NCBI GenBank assembly: GCA_018665625.1
Contig: JABJCF010000442.1
Location: forward strand, 1 to 22,143
Direction of reading: 5' to 3'
Source of the DNA: Nitrospina sp.
GTDB taxonomy: Bacteria; Nitrospinota; Nitrospinia; Nitrospinales; VA-1
DNA: 22,143 nt
The notes under the pieces were generated by a model. It saw only the letters and a list, made by a program, of their open reading frames with translations. It searched no databases and had not been told where the DNA came from. Each line of letters opens with the position of its first letter. Within the stretch, counting starts at the first letter, position 1. Below, piece by piece: positions 14,793 through 22,143 of the stretch. The translations under genes and the position numbers were made by a program.

Positions 14793-15710
14793 ATGATCAA
14801 GGTTCGAGCGAGCCAGATATTCACCCACTCTATGGAAGATGTGGTGGCAGCAAAAAAATTATTAGATGCCGGTACTTCCTTTGAAGAGACCGTGGAAAAA
14901 TATAGCACCTGTCCTTCTAAAAAAAATGGCGGTGACTTGGGATGGATGCCTGAAGGAAACCTTCAGTCCATTATGGGACAAGAAATTTCAGAAGATAAGT
15001 TAGGTCAAATAATTGGGCCTGTACACTCCCAATATGGTTATCACATTCTAAGAATCTCTGAGATAGAAGTAGAAAAAATTGAAGGACCGTTTACTGCTGA
15101 TCTTGCAATGGAAGAAGCAAACAGAATTTTCCCTGATATCCACTCATTGCTATTCAAACAATTTCATATTGGAATGCCCGTCACGCCGTATAAACCCGAA
15201 GAAACTATCGACTCCGTTTGCAAAACCCATAATGTTCCTGTGCAAGCAGCCTTGGATGCATTGAATAAGGAGTTCACTGAAAATAATATTTCCATCATCA
15301 CATGTGAAGAACTGAAAGTTCAAATGGATGCAGGAGACAAGCCTGTCCTACTTGATATACGCGAAAGCTGGGAACGCGATATATCAAAAATAGAAGGGTC
15401 TCATATCGTTAACGCAGAAAATAATGAGCACGTTCTAAGTTCTTTCGAAAAGGATCGCGAAATGGTTCTGATTGATTGGAAGCAGGACCGCAGCCCAAGC
15501 TTCCAGAAATGGCTGACACAGCGTGGATACACCAACATCAAATGCCTGGAAGGCGGTATCGACCTTTGGTCGGAAAGAGTGAACACACGTCTCAATCGTT
15601 ATGATATTGATGAAGATGACGGCTACCGCTATGAAGATATTCTGGAAGAGCCCGACGATCACGAAGGTCATGACCATGACGGCCACGATCATGATCACCC
15701 GGAGGGCTGA
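14793..15710 (+). CDS. Parvulin-type PPIase fused to a rhodanese-like domain, with His/Asp-rich tail
   Basis: A 305-residue protein with no signal peptide, so probably cytoplasmic. Residues about 1-92 are a PpiC/parvulin domain: VRASQIFTHSMEDV, FEETVEKYSTCPSKKNGGDLGWM, IIGPVHSQYGYHILRI. Residues about 135-165 (TIDSVCKTHNVPVQAALDAL) resemble the helical end of ScdA/DUF542-type domains, a weak match. Residues about 170-268 are rhodanese-like: LLDIRESWERDISKIEGSHIVNA and LEGGIDLWSERV. The active-site loop, normally starting with Cys, reads IDWKQDRS here, so sulfurtransferase activity is unlikely. The tail from about 288 is a cluster of His, Asp and Glu, likely metal-binding. It lies 15 bp before the ABC ATPase pair and may act with it, which is inference. 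Confidence 0.85.
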   Translation: MIKVRASQIFTHSMEDVVAAKKLLDAGTSFEETVEKYSTCPSKKNGGDLGWMPEGNLQSIMGQEISEDKLGQIIGPVHSQYGYHILRISEIEVEKIEGPFTADLAMEEANRIFPDIHSLLFKQFHIGMPVTPYKPEETIDSVCKTHNVPVQAALDALNKEFTENNISIITCEELKVQMDAGDKPVLLDIRESWERDISKIEGSHIVNAENNEHVLSSFEKDREMVLIDWKQDRSPSFQKWLTQRGYTNIKCLEGGIDLWSERVNTRLNRYDIDEDDGYRYEDILEEPDDHEGHDHDGHDHDHPEG

Positions 15711-15725
15711 ACCTATCCAGTTTTT

Positions 15726-16709
15726 ATGCGCCCTCAAGACCCGCTATTAGAAATCCAAAATCTAAGCACCTTTTTCCATACCGAAGAAAATATCGTTCGG
15801 TCTGTACGCAACGTAGACCTGACTATTTATCCTGGTGAAACCGTCGCACTGGTGGGTGAATCCGGTTGTGGTAAGTCTGTTACCTCTTTAAGTATCATGC
15901 GTCTGGTGCCGGTTCCTCCCGGAAAATTTGAAAACGGTCGCATACTATTCAAAGGAAAAGATCTGCTAAAAGCATCAGAACTGGAGATGCAAAAAATTCG
16001 CGGGAACGAAATCGGTATGATATTTCAAGAGCCGATGACCTCCTTGAATCCGATTTTTACAATTGGTGATCAGATAATCGAAGCGATCTGCCTACATCAG
16101 GACAAGAACAAAGATGAAGCCCGGAAACTGGCCCTGGAGGTATTAAAAAAGGTAGCAATGCCCTCTCCAGAACAACGGATTGATCAATACCCTCATGAAC
16201 TATCGGGGGGCATGAAACAACGCGTGATGATTGCCATGTCTATCGTCTGCCAACCCTGCCTTCTAATTGCCGATGAGCCTACAACAGCACTCGATGTTAC
16301 CATTCAAGCACAAATATTGGACTTGCTGGATGACCTGAGGAAAGAAACCAACATGTCTATCCTGCTTATCACCCACAATCTTGGCATTGTCGCTCAATAT
16401 GCTGATCGAGTTGCTGTAATGTATTCAGGGAAAATCGTAGAACAAACATCAGTTGAAAATATTTTTGCATCTCCCGCGCACCCTTACACCAAGGGATTAC
16501 TCAACTCCTTACCCAAAGATGAAATAAGCAAACAACTCGAAACGATACCCGGCACTGTCCCTCATCCAGCCTTTCTTCCAGAAGGTTGCGCTTTTCATCC
16601 GCGTTGCGCTGAAAAAATGGATTTGTGTGTTCAGAAAAACCCTGAACTATTACCTCTCAAAGACAGCAGGGAACAACATCAAACTGCATGTTGGCTTTAT
16701 AGCGAATAA
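15726..16709 (+). CDS. oppD: ABC transporter ATPase, OppD/DppD family
   Basis: One of two ATPases that power a peptide/nickel-family ABC importer. Walker A is GESGCGKS (residues 44-51), the signature is LSGGMKQR, Walker B is LLIADEP followed by TTALD, and the switch His is in LLITHNLG. The C-terminal extension has the oligo_HPY pattern [11 protein letters not shown] and a Cys cluster [15 protein letters not shown] plus a late Cys, as in Opp/Dpp ATPases where an Fe-S centre has been reported. At 327 residues it has normal length. Substrate cannot be read from an ATPase; peptides, nickel or other small solutes are possible. Permeases and the binding protein are not in the window. Confidence 0.92.
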   Translation: MRPQDPLLEIQNLSTFFHTEENIVRSVRNVDLTIYPGETVALVGESGCGKSVTSLSIMRLVPVPPGKFENGRILFKGKDLLKASELEMQKIRGNEIGMIFQEPMTSLNPIFTIGDQIIEAICLHQDKNKDEARKLALEVLKKVAMPSPEQRIDQYPHELSGGMKQRVMIAMSIVCQPCLLIADEPTTALDVTIQAQILDLLDDLRKETNMSILLITHNLGIVAQYADRVAVMYSGKIVEQTSVENIFASPAHPYTKGLLNSLPKDEISKQLETIPGTVPHPAFLPEGCAFHPRCAEKMDLCVQKNPELLPLKDSREQHQTACWLYSE

Positions 16710-16711
16710 AA

Positions 16712-17680
16712 ATGAAAACATTATTGAAGGTTCAATCCTTAAAAAAATATTTTCCCGTTTATGGCGGCTTACTTTCGCGAGTCATCGGTCAGGTTAAGGC
16801 AGTCGATGATGTTTCCTTCGAAATAAAAGAAGGAGAGATACTGGGGCTGGTTGGAGAATCCGGGTGCGGCAAAACCACAGTAGGTCGTATGACTCTTCGT
16901 TTACTTGAGCCCACTTCTGGAAAAGTGTTTTTCGAAGACACCGACATACTAAAGCTTAAAGGGAAAGAGTTGACAATGATTCGCCCCAAAATGCAAATCA
17001 TCTTTCAGGATCCATATAGTTCGCTCAACCCACGCTTTACCGTTGAAAGAATCATTGGCGAAGCCATTTCGGTTCATGGTTTGGCACAGGGAAATGATCT
17101 CCAAAAAAAAATAGAAACCCTTCTCGAAAAAGTGGGACTTTCCAGGATGTATTTAAAACGATATGCGCATGAGTTTTCTGGTGGTCAAAGGCAGCGAATT
17201 GGCATTGCCCGTGCTTTAGCTCTCAATCCAAAATACATCGTTTGTGATGAGCCCGTCTCAGCATTGGATGTTTCCATTCAAGCCCAAATAATAAACTTAT
17301 TACAGTCCCTGCAAAAAGAAGATAATCTTTCCTTAATGTTTATTTCCCATAATTTAAATGTTGTAAAGCATTTATCTCAAAGAACCGCAGTCATGTATCT
17401 TGGTAAAATTGTGGAGATGGCGCCAACAGAATTAATCAACCGGAAAGCCGCGCATCCCTACACTCAGGCATTGCTGGCCTCCAAGCCTTCACTGGATCCA
17501 ACGGATAGAAAACGACCCAAGCCGCTTCAGGGAGACGTGCCCTCTCCTCTCAATCCCCCTTCAGGATGCCACTTTCATCCCCGCTGCCCCAAGGTAGTGG
17601 ACCGGTGCAAAACAGAAATCCCCCGTCAAATTGAGCTTGAAGAGGGGCATACCGTGCATTGCCACCTATACGATGAGTAA
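16712..17680 (+). CDS. oppF: ABC transporter ATPase, OppF/DppF family
   Basis: Partner ATPase of the preceding gene, with only two bases between them. Walker A is GESGCGKT (residues 48-55), the Q-loop reads IIFQDPYSSLNP, the signature is FSGGQRQR, Walker B is YIVCDEP followed by VSALD, and the switch region is FISHNLNVV. The N-terminal LKVQSLKKYFPVYGGLLSR and the C-terminal oligo_HPY part with GCHFHPRCPKVVDRC place it in OppF/DppF rather than OppD. Length (322 residues) is normal. It is the last gene of its unit and converges with the exporter gene 24 bp away; no T-rich terminator is visible in that gap. Confidence 0.92.
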   Translation: MKTLLKVQSLKKYFPVYGGLLSRVIGQVKAVDDVSFEIKEGEILGLVGESGCGKTTVGRMTLRLLEPTSGKVFFEDTDILKLKGKELTMIRPKMQIIFQDPYSSLNPRFTVERIIGEAISVHGLAQGNDLQKKIETLLEKVGLSRMYLKRYAHEFSGGQRQRIGIARALALNPKYIVCDEPVSALDVSIQAQIINLLQSLQKEDNLSLMFISHNLNVVKHLSQRTAVMYLGKIVEMAPTELINRKAAHPYTQALLASKPSLDPTDRKRPKPLQGDVPSPLNPPSGCHFHPRCPKVVDRCKTEIPRQIELEEGHTVHCHLYDE

Positions 17681-17704
17681 ACTCGTGTTCGAGTAATCCA
17701 AGAC

Positions 17705-18022
17705 TCAGGTCGACACCAGCTTTAGGCCTATAATTGAACCAATAAGCATTAGAAGGAAAAAAATACGGGATGCTGTAACAGGTTCCATAAAAAAAACAAT
17801 ACCCACTATCGCCGTGCCAAATGCGCCAATTCCCGTCCATACCGCGTAACTGGTCCCAAGAGGGATAGTTTGTATGGCTTTCGTTAAAAAATAAAAGCTC
17901 AAAATACTTAAAACCAAAAAAGAAAGAGAAGGCCAAAGTCTTGAGAAATTTTCCGAAAGTTTTAAGGAGGTTGTAAAACCAATTTCAAAAACCCCCGCCA
18001 GCACCAAATAAACCCAACTCAT
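17705..18022 (-). CDS. sugE: Small multidrug resistance family exporter, SugE/Gdx type
   Basis: A 105-residue inner-membrane protein with four transmembrane helices. The essential Glu is in helix 1 (LAGVFEIGFTTSLKLSE, about residue 13), and the helix 3 region PLGTSYAVWTGIGAFGTAIVG is the SMR signature. The GFTTSLKLSENF segment fits the SugE/Gdx branch (guanidinium export) better than EmrE; assignment of substrate is from family knowledge. The start is the ATG at 18022, with GAGGGG seven bases upstream; longer in-frame starts add a non-hydrophobic leader unusual for the family. The upstream 26-bp gap leads to a doubtful small gene, and I see no guanidine riboswitch. Confidence 0.9.
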   Translation of the reverse strand: MSWVYLVLAGVFEIGFTTSLKLSENFSRLWPSLSFLVLSILSFYFLTKAIQTIPLGTSYAVWTGIGAFGTAIVGIVFFMEPVTASRIFFLLMLIGSIIGLKLVST

Positions 18023-18048
18023 AAAGTTACCCCTCGCAGTAGTAATGG

Positions 18049-18222
18049 TCATTTATGTTTATTATAGATCTCAGATTTTTTAGGAATACCCCTCAAATTA
18101 AAGACATCTCCAATAAATACGAAAAATACCGCAAAAATCCAATAAATTTTTGATTTTACGCTAATTATAGGGCTCGTAAAAACCGTTATGAACGAAACCA
18201 CAGGATAAACAATTGGAAACAT
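18049..18222 (-). CDS. Possible small membrane protein (doubtful)
   Basis: From the ATG at 18222 the frame gives 57 residues with two hydrophobic stretches (about 3-20 and 26-41) around an SVKSKIYW turn and a short charged C-terminus (LRGIPKKSEIYNKHK). This is a plausible two-helix membrane protein just upstream of the exporter gene. A TTG start at 18267 would add 15 residues. No good ribosome site stands before the ATG, and I do not recognise a family. AT-rich DNA makes chance hydrophobic frames common. Confidence 0.3.
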   Translation of the reverse strand: MFPIVYPVVSFITVFTSPIISVKSKIYWIFAVFFVFIGDVFNLRGIPKKSEIYNKHK

Positions 18223-18376
18223 GCGTTTTATGCAAAATTTACCTTTAAAAGCGTACCAGAGACCCAAGATTGAAAACTTGGCTAAACTACGGAAAAGATT
18301 GCAGAAAACGGGTTATAGTGGTAAATTTAAAGCTTCCAGTTTATTCGAATTTTTGAATTTTTAAAAGGGCTGAACC
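18223..18376. other. AT-rich gap upstream of motA
   Basis: No gene is visible on either strand. TTGCAG-17-TAAATT (about 18299-18327) is a possible plus-strand promoter for motA, but the match is mediocre. I found no convincing sigma-28 (TAAA-N15-GCCGATAA) site, which would be usual for a late flagellar gene. Confidence 0.4.
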
Positions 18377-19150
18377 TTGGACATAGCTTCATTATCAGGC
18401 ATTATTTCGGGCCTTGCTCTCATCATTACCGCTATATTTATCGGTGGCGATGTACAATCTTTCTTTAACCTGCCCGGAATGATGATCGTTATCGGCGGCA
18501 CTCTGGCGGCATCCCTGATAACCTTCCAATATGATGACATAAAATCGGCTTTTAAAGCGGCCATTTTTGTATTTTCATCTAACAAAGAAGAAGCCAATGA
18601 CATGGTTTCTACCATGGTCGAACTTTGCACCTTGAGCCGCAGACAGGGAATTGTTGCTCTCAGCAAGCTGAAAATTGAATCCGACTTTCTGAAGAAAGCC
18701 TGCAATCTTATCGCTGATGGGTCCAAAGAAGATATGATGCGGGATACCCTGAATATCGAAATTGAATCGATGAAGCAAAGGCATTTCATCATTCAGGATA
18801 TTTTCAAAAAAATGGGACTTTACGCCCCCTCCTTCGGGATGATTGGAACCCTGATAGGTCTAGTACAGATGCTGCAGAAACTATCCAATCCGGAAACGGT
18901 TGGACCCTCCATGGCGGTTGCTCTTTTAACGACATTTTATGGAAGTATATTGGCATCATTAATATTCAATCCCATTGCCGGGAAGTTGCAATCCAGAACC
19001 ATAATCGAAGTAATCAATCTGGAAATCATATTTGAGGGTGCAGCTTCGATAATTCAAGACAATAACCCCATGCTAGTATATGAAAAACTATCATCTTACA
19101 TCCCGACTAAACTGAGACGTCCAATGCAGCAAAGGATGATGAAAAAATAA
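18377..19150 (+). CDS. motA: Flagellar stator protein MotA (PomA-like)
   Basis: Stator subunit that, with MotB, forms the ion channel turning the flagellar rotor. The start codon is TTG at 18377, with AAGGG seven bases upstream; this gives MDIASLSGIISGLALIITAI, which aligns with the N-terminus of PomA/MotA, so the rare start is well supported. Four membrane helices are visible (about 4-24, 31-50, 150-172 and 182-203) with the cytoplasmic loop between helices 2 and 3 holding SRRQGIVALSKLKIESDFL. APSFGMIGTLIGLVQML and GPSMAVALLTTFYGSILASL are the conserved helix 3 and 4 signatures with the channel Pro. At 257 residues it is normal. Style is closer to sodium-type PomA than to E. coli MotA, but ion choice cannot be told from this alone. 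Confidence 0.93.
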   Translation: MDIASLSGIISGLALIITAIFIGGDVQSFFNLPGMMIVIGGTLAASLITFQYDDIKSAFKAAIFVFSSNKEEANDMVSTMVELCTLSRRQGIVALSKLKIESDFLKKACNLIADGSKEDMMRDTLNIEIESMKQRHFIIQDIFKKMGLYAPSFGMIGTLIGLVQMLQKLSNPETVGPSMAVALLTTFYGSILASLIFNPIAGKLQSRTIIEVINLEIIFEGAASIIQDNNPMLVYEKLSSYIPTKLRRPMQQRMMKK

Positions 19151-19205
19151 AGAAAAATATTAACAAAGTTCCGGCATTTTCCGGACAAACCGAATCCACA
19201 CTGCC

Positions 19206-20795
19206 ATGAGCCCCCGCGATAGCGTGGAAATGATCAAAGAACAACTCCGCATTCAAGCCAAGGAGTTGAAAAAGCGTGATGCTGAAAAAGCCAAGCATGA
19301 CGCCAAGATCAAACACGTCCTCAAACTCAGCCACGAAAAAATCGAAGTCCTCAAAACTACCGTTGCTGCAAAAGAAGAAGAAATCCAAAACGTCCAGGTC
19401 TCCGGACCCAAAGTAGCCTTTGACAAAAAATCAGACTCTGAAGAGGGCGGTGATTCTGGCGGTTCTAATGAAAAAGATCAACAACTGATAAAAGAACTTA
19501 AGGAAAGTCTTGATAAAACACAAAAAGAAAAAGACAAACTTACAGATGACCTGAAAAATGCTGCCAAGGTTGAAGCCCCTGCCCCCGAAAAGATTGTTGA
19601 GACCAAAGAAGTTATCAAGACAGTAAAAGACCCCAAGCTCATAAAAGCCCTGAAAAAATTAAAGCTCAAAAACCAGGGACTTGAAGAGCGCATGGAAGAA
19701 CAGGCAAGCCAAACCAACAAGAACGATAAAGAAAAGGAACTCCTGACCCAGGAATTAAAACGAATGCGTTCACAGCCGGATGCAGGCAAGGAAATGAAAA
19801 AGAAGGTCAAGGCCCAGGAGAAGAAGCATAAGGATGGAATTGAAGCTTATGAAAAAATTATCAAAGAAAAAACAGAGCTCATCAATTCTTATGAAAAAGT
19901 CATGTACGACAATAAGGGTGAAGATGGGAAAACCAAACTGCCTTCCGAAATCATCAAAGATTTAAAAGCCGATGTCGAAGAGTTGGAAAAAGATAAAGAA
20001 GAAATTGAGCAAAAACTGGCTGCCGAAAAAAAGGAGTTTGAAAATAAACTCGCCAAGGAAATCGAAAAAATTGAAGAAGAATGGGCAGACAAACTAAAAA
20101 AGTTCGCGTCTTCCAGCAAAGGAGGCCAGGGAAGAGCCGGTGTCATTGATGAAGAAGGGGCCCCTCTTTGGATGGTTACCTATTCCGACATGGTTACACT
20201 AATCATGACATTTTTCATCCTCTACTATTCCATTGCCTCTATGAATATGCAGAAATTCAAGGAAGCCATTATAGGTGAAGAGCAAGCCAGCATTGGTCTT
20301 TTAGAGCTTCTGGATAGTGCTGAAATTAAGGAAAGCATACAAGAATTGACACAGCAAAAATCAAACGATATATTGTCTGAAATGAGTGAAGTCGCTGAGG
20401 ACTCCGAAATGGACGTCGAAACCAGCGCAGCAAAAGTTGTTGTTCGAGTTCCTGGTGCAAGCTTATTCAAACCGGGGCAAGCTGATTTACAGTTGACCGC
20501 AAGGCCTGTCCTTGATGAAGTAATTCGGGTGGTAAATAAATACCCCAATTATAAAATACATATTCAGGGTCATACTGACGATGAATCTATATCGACCGAA
20601 AGGTTTCCCACGAACTGGGAACTTTCAGCCGCTCGAGCAACGGCTGTGCTAAGATATTTTATTGACAAGGGAGCCGAGCCAGAAAGAATGACGGCAACCG
20701 GTTATGCAGATACATTCCCCTTGGCAAGAAACGATACAGTTCCGGGGAGAGCTAAAAATAGGAGGGTTGAATTTGTTCTGGAAAAAGAAAACTAA
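19206..20795 (+). CDS. motB: Flagellar stator protein MotB with a long N-terminal coiled-coil extension
   Basis: MotB anchors the stator to peptidoglycan and carries the ion-binding Asp. The canonical part begins only at about residue 318: GAPLWMVTYSDMVTLIMTFFILYYS, with the single membrane helix at about 323-345 and the ion-binding Asp at 328. A plug-like segment follows and then an OmpA/peptidoglycan domain (about 400-529) with HIQGHTDDESI, NWELSAARATAVLRYF and GRAKNRRVEFVLE. Before the helix lie about 320 Lys/Glu-rich residues with heptad-like pattern and two flexible breaks (GGDSGGSNEKD and VEAPAPEK), which would be cytoplasmic. Ordinary MotB has about 30 residues there and about 300 in total, against 529 here. 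The ATG lacks a good ribosome site; ATG at 19230 is an alternative. Confidence 0.9.
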   Translation: MSPRDSVEMIKEQLRIQAKELKKRDAEKAKHDAKIKHVLKLSHEKIEVLKTTVAAKEEEIQNVQVSGPKVAFDKKSDSEEGGDSGGSNEKDQQLIKELKESLDKTQKEKDKLTDDLKNAAKVEAPAPEKIVETKEVIKTVKDPKLIKALKKLKLKNQGLEERMEEQASQTNKNDKEKELLTQELKRMRSQPDAGKEMKKKVKAQEKKHKDGIEAYEKIIKEKTELINSYEKVMYDNKGEDGKTKLPSEIIKDLKADVEELEKDKEEIEQKLAAEKKEFENKLAKEIEKIEEEWADKLKKFASSSKGGQGRAGVIDEEGAPLWMVTYSDMVTLIMTFFILYYSIASMNMQKFKEAIIGEEQASIGLLELLDSAEIKESIQELTQQKSNDILSEMSEVAEDSEMDVETSAAKVVVRVPGASLFKPGQADLQLTARPVLDEVIRVVNKYPNYKIHIQGHTDDESISTERFPTNWELSAARATAVLRYFIDKGAEPERMTATGYADTFPLARNDTVPGRAKNRRVEFVLEKEN

Positions 20796-21165
20796 AGAAA
20801 CAGGCAAAAAGCTTTTTAAGAACCCCACAGAAACCCGGGGTGCATTCAGGGTTTATCCGTCTAAAGAAAATCCAATCAAACTGAAAGTTGGGAGCACCAA
20901 CCTGGATGCAGTCGATATCAGTGCAGGTGGAATCTCATTTGACAACACAGCCTTTAAGCTGGGGGCCAAATACCCCATGGAAATCACTCTCCAAAAGGGA
21001 AAAGGTACCTACAGAGTATCAACTGAAGTTCTTAAGATCGATGACAAGAATGTATGTCGGTGTAAAATTGTGGGTCTGAATCCTGATCAAGAAGACGGCA
21101 TTCATTCTTATATTCTGGCTCGTCAAAAAGAAGAGATTGCGCAAAAAAAATATAAAGACCTATAG
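20773..21165 (+). CDS. PilZ-domain protein, cyclic di-GMP binding
   Basis: A 130-residue cytoplasmic protein. The likely start is TTG at 20773, with GGAGGG six bases upstream inside the end of motB; it gives MFWKKKTKETGKK and a 23-bp overlap with motB. An ATG in the same frame at 20704 lies deep in motB without a ribosome site. The PilZ motifs are intact: RGAFR (R-x3-R, residues 22-26) and DISAGG (D-x-S-x2-G, residues 48-53), followed by a beta-barrel pattern ending in a helix (QKKYKDL). Such proteins bind cyclic di-GMP. Being coupled to motAB suggests it brakes or adjusts the stator, as YcgR does in E. coli; this is inference. Confidence 0.88.
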   Translation: MFWKKKTKETGKKLFKNPTETRGAFRVYPSKENPIKLKVGSTNLDAVDISAGGISFDNTAFKLGAKYPMEITLQKGKGTYRVSTEVLKIDDKNVCRCKIVGLNPDQEDGIHSYILARQKEEIAQKKYKDL

Positions 21166-21167
21166 TC

Positions 21168-21215
21168 AAATAGCGTAAAAGAATCTAAGAAAGGTTCTTT
21201 TGCGCTATTTTTTTT
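21168..21215 (+). terminator. Strong intrinsic terminator after motA-motB-pilZ
   Basis: A 16-bp stem (21168-21183 with 21195-21210) with one G-U wobble and an 11-nt loop is followed by a continuous T-run through 21215. It starts three bases after the PilZ stop and clearly closes the stator operon. Confidence 0.93.
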
Positions 21216-21247
21216 GCACTCCCCCACCCTCTCTACCTCTTATATAA

Positions 21248-21880
21248 ATGAATACCGACGACACCATGCCACAGCCCTGGTCTGAAAAAGAGTTAAGGCT
21301 CGTCAACCATGTTGAAGTATTCCAGGAAAAACCAGCCATTCTAAAAAAAGTTGAACATCGCCTGATCGCTTTACAGCAATCGTTGGAAGAAGAAATCGTC
21401 CCGCTTTCAGGAAAGCTGCCTGACGGAACAGATATTAAAAAAAACCAGATAGCCAGAGGCGAAAACCATAATGGCTTCCCCTTCCTTTCTTTAGACTACC
21501 CAAAAAACTTTTCTAAAACAGAGATGTTTACCCTGCGAACACTTTTCTGGTGGGGACATTACCTGGGTTTTTCGTTAATACTTAAAGGTAAGGATCTGGA
21601 TAACTACTTAGACAGGCTAATAGAAAACAGGAATGCAATACCGTTTAAAGACATTTATGTTTCGCTAGCCCCAAATCCCTTTGAGTGGGAAATAAATAAA
21701 GAGAACTTTTCTCGGGTAGGCGAAGGTAACCCAGAGAAATTAGCGCAAACCATCCTAACTCTGGACTACCTAAAAATCATTCGAGTATTCCCGGTCACAG
21801 ACGAAAAGTTTATGACTCTCGACTGGACTCAGGCCGGCCTGCAATTCTGGGAAGATTTAGCACCCGTAACGCTCGGATAA
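21248..21880 (+). CDS. Conserved-looking protein of unknown function
   Basis: A 210-residue soluble protein with no signal peptide. The most distinctive part is about residues 70-112: ARGENHNGFPFLSLDYPKNF, then TEMFTLRTLFWWGHYLGFSL, rich in aromatic residues. I have the impression of similar G-E-N-x-x-G-x-P and LDYP/RTxFWWG patterns in uncharacterised proteins from other bacteria, but cannot name a family. The N-terminal quarter looks helical. No ribosome site precedes the ATG (the DNA before it is pyrimidine-rich and ends in TATATAA), and a second ATG lies 18 bases on. It stands alone between the stator terminator and a convergent gene 5 bp away. Confidence 0.65.
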   Translation: MNTDDTMPQPWSEKELRLVNHVEVFQEKPAILKKVEHRLIALQQSLEEEIVPLSGKLPDGTDIKKNQIARGENHNGFPFLSLDYPKNFSKTEMFTLRTLFWWGHYLGFSLILKGKDLDNYLDRLIENRNAIPFKDIYVSLAPNPFEWEINKENFSRVGEGNPEKLAQTILTLDYLKIIRVFPVTDEKFMTLDWTQAGLQFWEDLAPVTLG

Positions 21881-21885
21881 AAAGC

Positions 21886-22143
21886 TCAACTCACAAGAAA
21901 AATTTTCACGGCTTCTTTTGCATTTTTTAGAATAGACTCGCCATCGCCCAGCAACAGACTTTCAAACTCATGATCCAGAAGTTTGTTCAAGCCTTTTTTA
22001 GCTAGCGCCGGGGCTCTATATTTATCTGGAGGCAGCATATTTAGTTTCCCAGGAACTTTACCAATCAAGGCATCCCCGACAATCATAATGCCTCTTTCTT
22101 TAAGAAAGAATGCGGACTCGCCAGGTGATTTTTGGTTTTCAAA
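21886..22143 (-). CDS. MBL-fold metallo-hydrolase, C-terminal part only
   Basis: The minus-strand frame is open from the right edge of the window to a TGA at 21886, giving 85 residues; the N-terminus is outside. It contains KSPGESAFFL, then GIMIVGDALIGKVPGKLNML, then APALAKKGLNKLLDHEFESLLLGDGESI, which matches the end of metallo-beta-lactamase-fold hydrolases (the GD pair of the metal site and the late GDGE loop). The zinc-binding HxHxDH motif would be upstream, out of view. Substrate unknown. An internal ATG at 22086 is not the true start, since the frame continues upstream without a stop. Confidence 0.7.
   Translation of the reverse strand, partial: FENQKSPGESAFFLKERGIMIVGDALIGKVPGKLNMLPPDKYRAPALAKKGLNKLLDHEFESLLLGDGESILKNAKEAVKIFLVS

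Noticed and set aside
15435..15737. Minus-strand frame of 100 codons with a hydrophobic start
   Set aside because: It is antisense to the His/Asp-rich tail; the hydrophobic run comes from the reverse complement of repeated His/Asp codons.
17684..17697. ACTCG-4 nt-CGAGT inverted repeat between oppF and the exporter
   Set aside because: Only a 5-bp stem with no T-run on either strand; too weak for a terminator call.
18023..18360. A guanidine riboswitch upstream of the SugE/Gdx-type gene
   Set aside because: No paired ACGR-loop hairpins or other known guanidine aptamer pattern could be seen on the minus strand.
18280..18376. Sigma-28 flagellar promoter for motA
   Set aside because: TAAACTAC-like bases occur but no GCCGATAA-like -10 box at the right distance.

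Overview
The window reads as the chromosome of a flagellated, Gram-negative bacterium. The evidence is a TonB-dependent outer-membrane receptor, a TonB protein, periplasmic signal peptides and a lipoprotein, flagellar stator genes with a PilZ protein, and a sigma-54 type promoter. Cobalamin is made by the early-cobalt (anaerobic, Cbi) route. The DNA is AT-leaning with mostly small gaps between genes. My best guess is a Nitrospinota- or deltaproteobacteria-like lineage; this rests on general protein flavour, not on a search.

Region 1 (1-6909, minus strand) is a cobalamin operon. In transcription order it is: secreted beta-propeller protein, cbiX, cbiC, cbiD, cbiL, cbiF, cbiG, cbiH (cut by the left edge). 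Several junctions overlap by 1-8 bp, which suggests translational coupling. Together the genes insert cobalt into sirohydrochlorin (CbiX) and perform the methylations, ring contraction and rearrangement of the corrin ring (CbiL, CbiH, CbiF, CbiG, CbiD, CbiC).

Region 2 (6910-7612) is a divergent control region. To the right it holds a sigma-70 promoter, a clear cobalamin riboswitch and an intrinsic terminator. To the left it holds a candidate promoter and a short leader ending in a second terminator that is a near-copy (33 of 36 positions) of the riboswitch terminator, with an overlapping alternative hairpin but no cobalamin aptamer that I can see.

Region 3 (7613-13132, plus strand) is a four-gene operon behind the riboswitch: TonB-dependent receptor, PepSY-type inner-membrane protein, TonB, and a secreted protein of nine D-x-D-x-D-G repeats spaced exactly 25 residues apart. 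This looks like a self-contained uptake module for a corrinoid or cobalt chelate, with its own TonB and a possible reductase. With the divergent beta-propeller protein it is the best candidate here for an undescribed system.

Region 4 (13133-14634) holds a small TPR protein behind a sigma-54-like promoter, and a convergent three-gene minus-strand unit (lipoprotein, DUF5675-like protein, unknown protein). Region 5 (14728-17680) holds a parvulin/rhodanese-like fusion with a His/Asp tail, followed by two Opp/Dpp-family ABC ATPases without permeases. Region 6 (17705-18222, minus) is a SugE/Gdx-type exporter and a doubtful small membrane protein. Region 7 (18377-21215, plus) is motA, an unusually long motB with a coiled-coil extension of about 320 residues, and a PilZ protein, closed by a strong terminator. 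The window ends with a conserved-looking unknown gene and the C-terminal part of an MBL-fold hydrolase. I saw no tRNA, rRNA, CRISPR array or insertion sequence.
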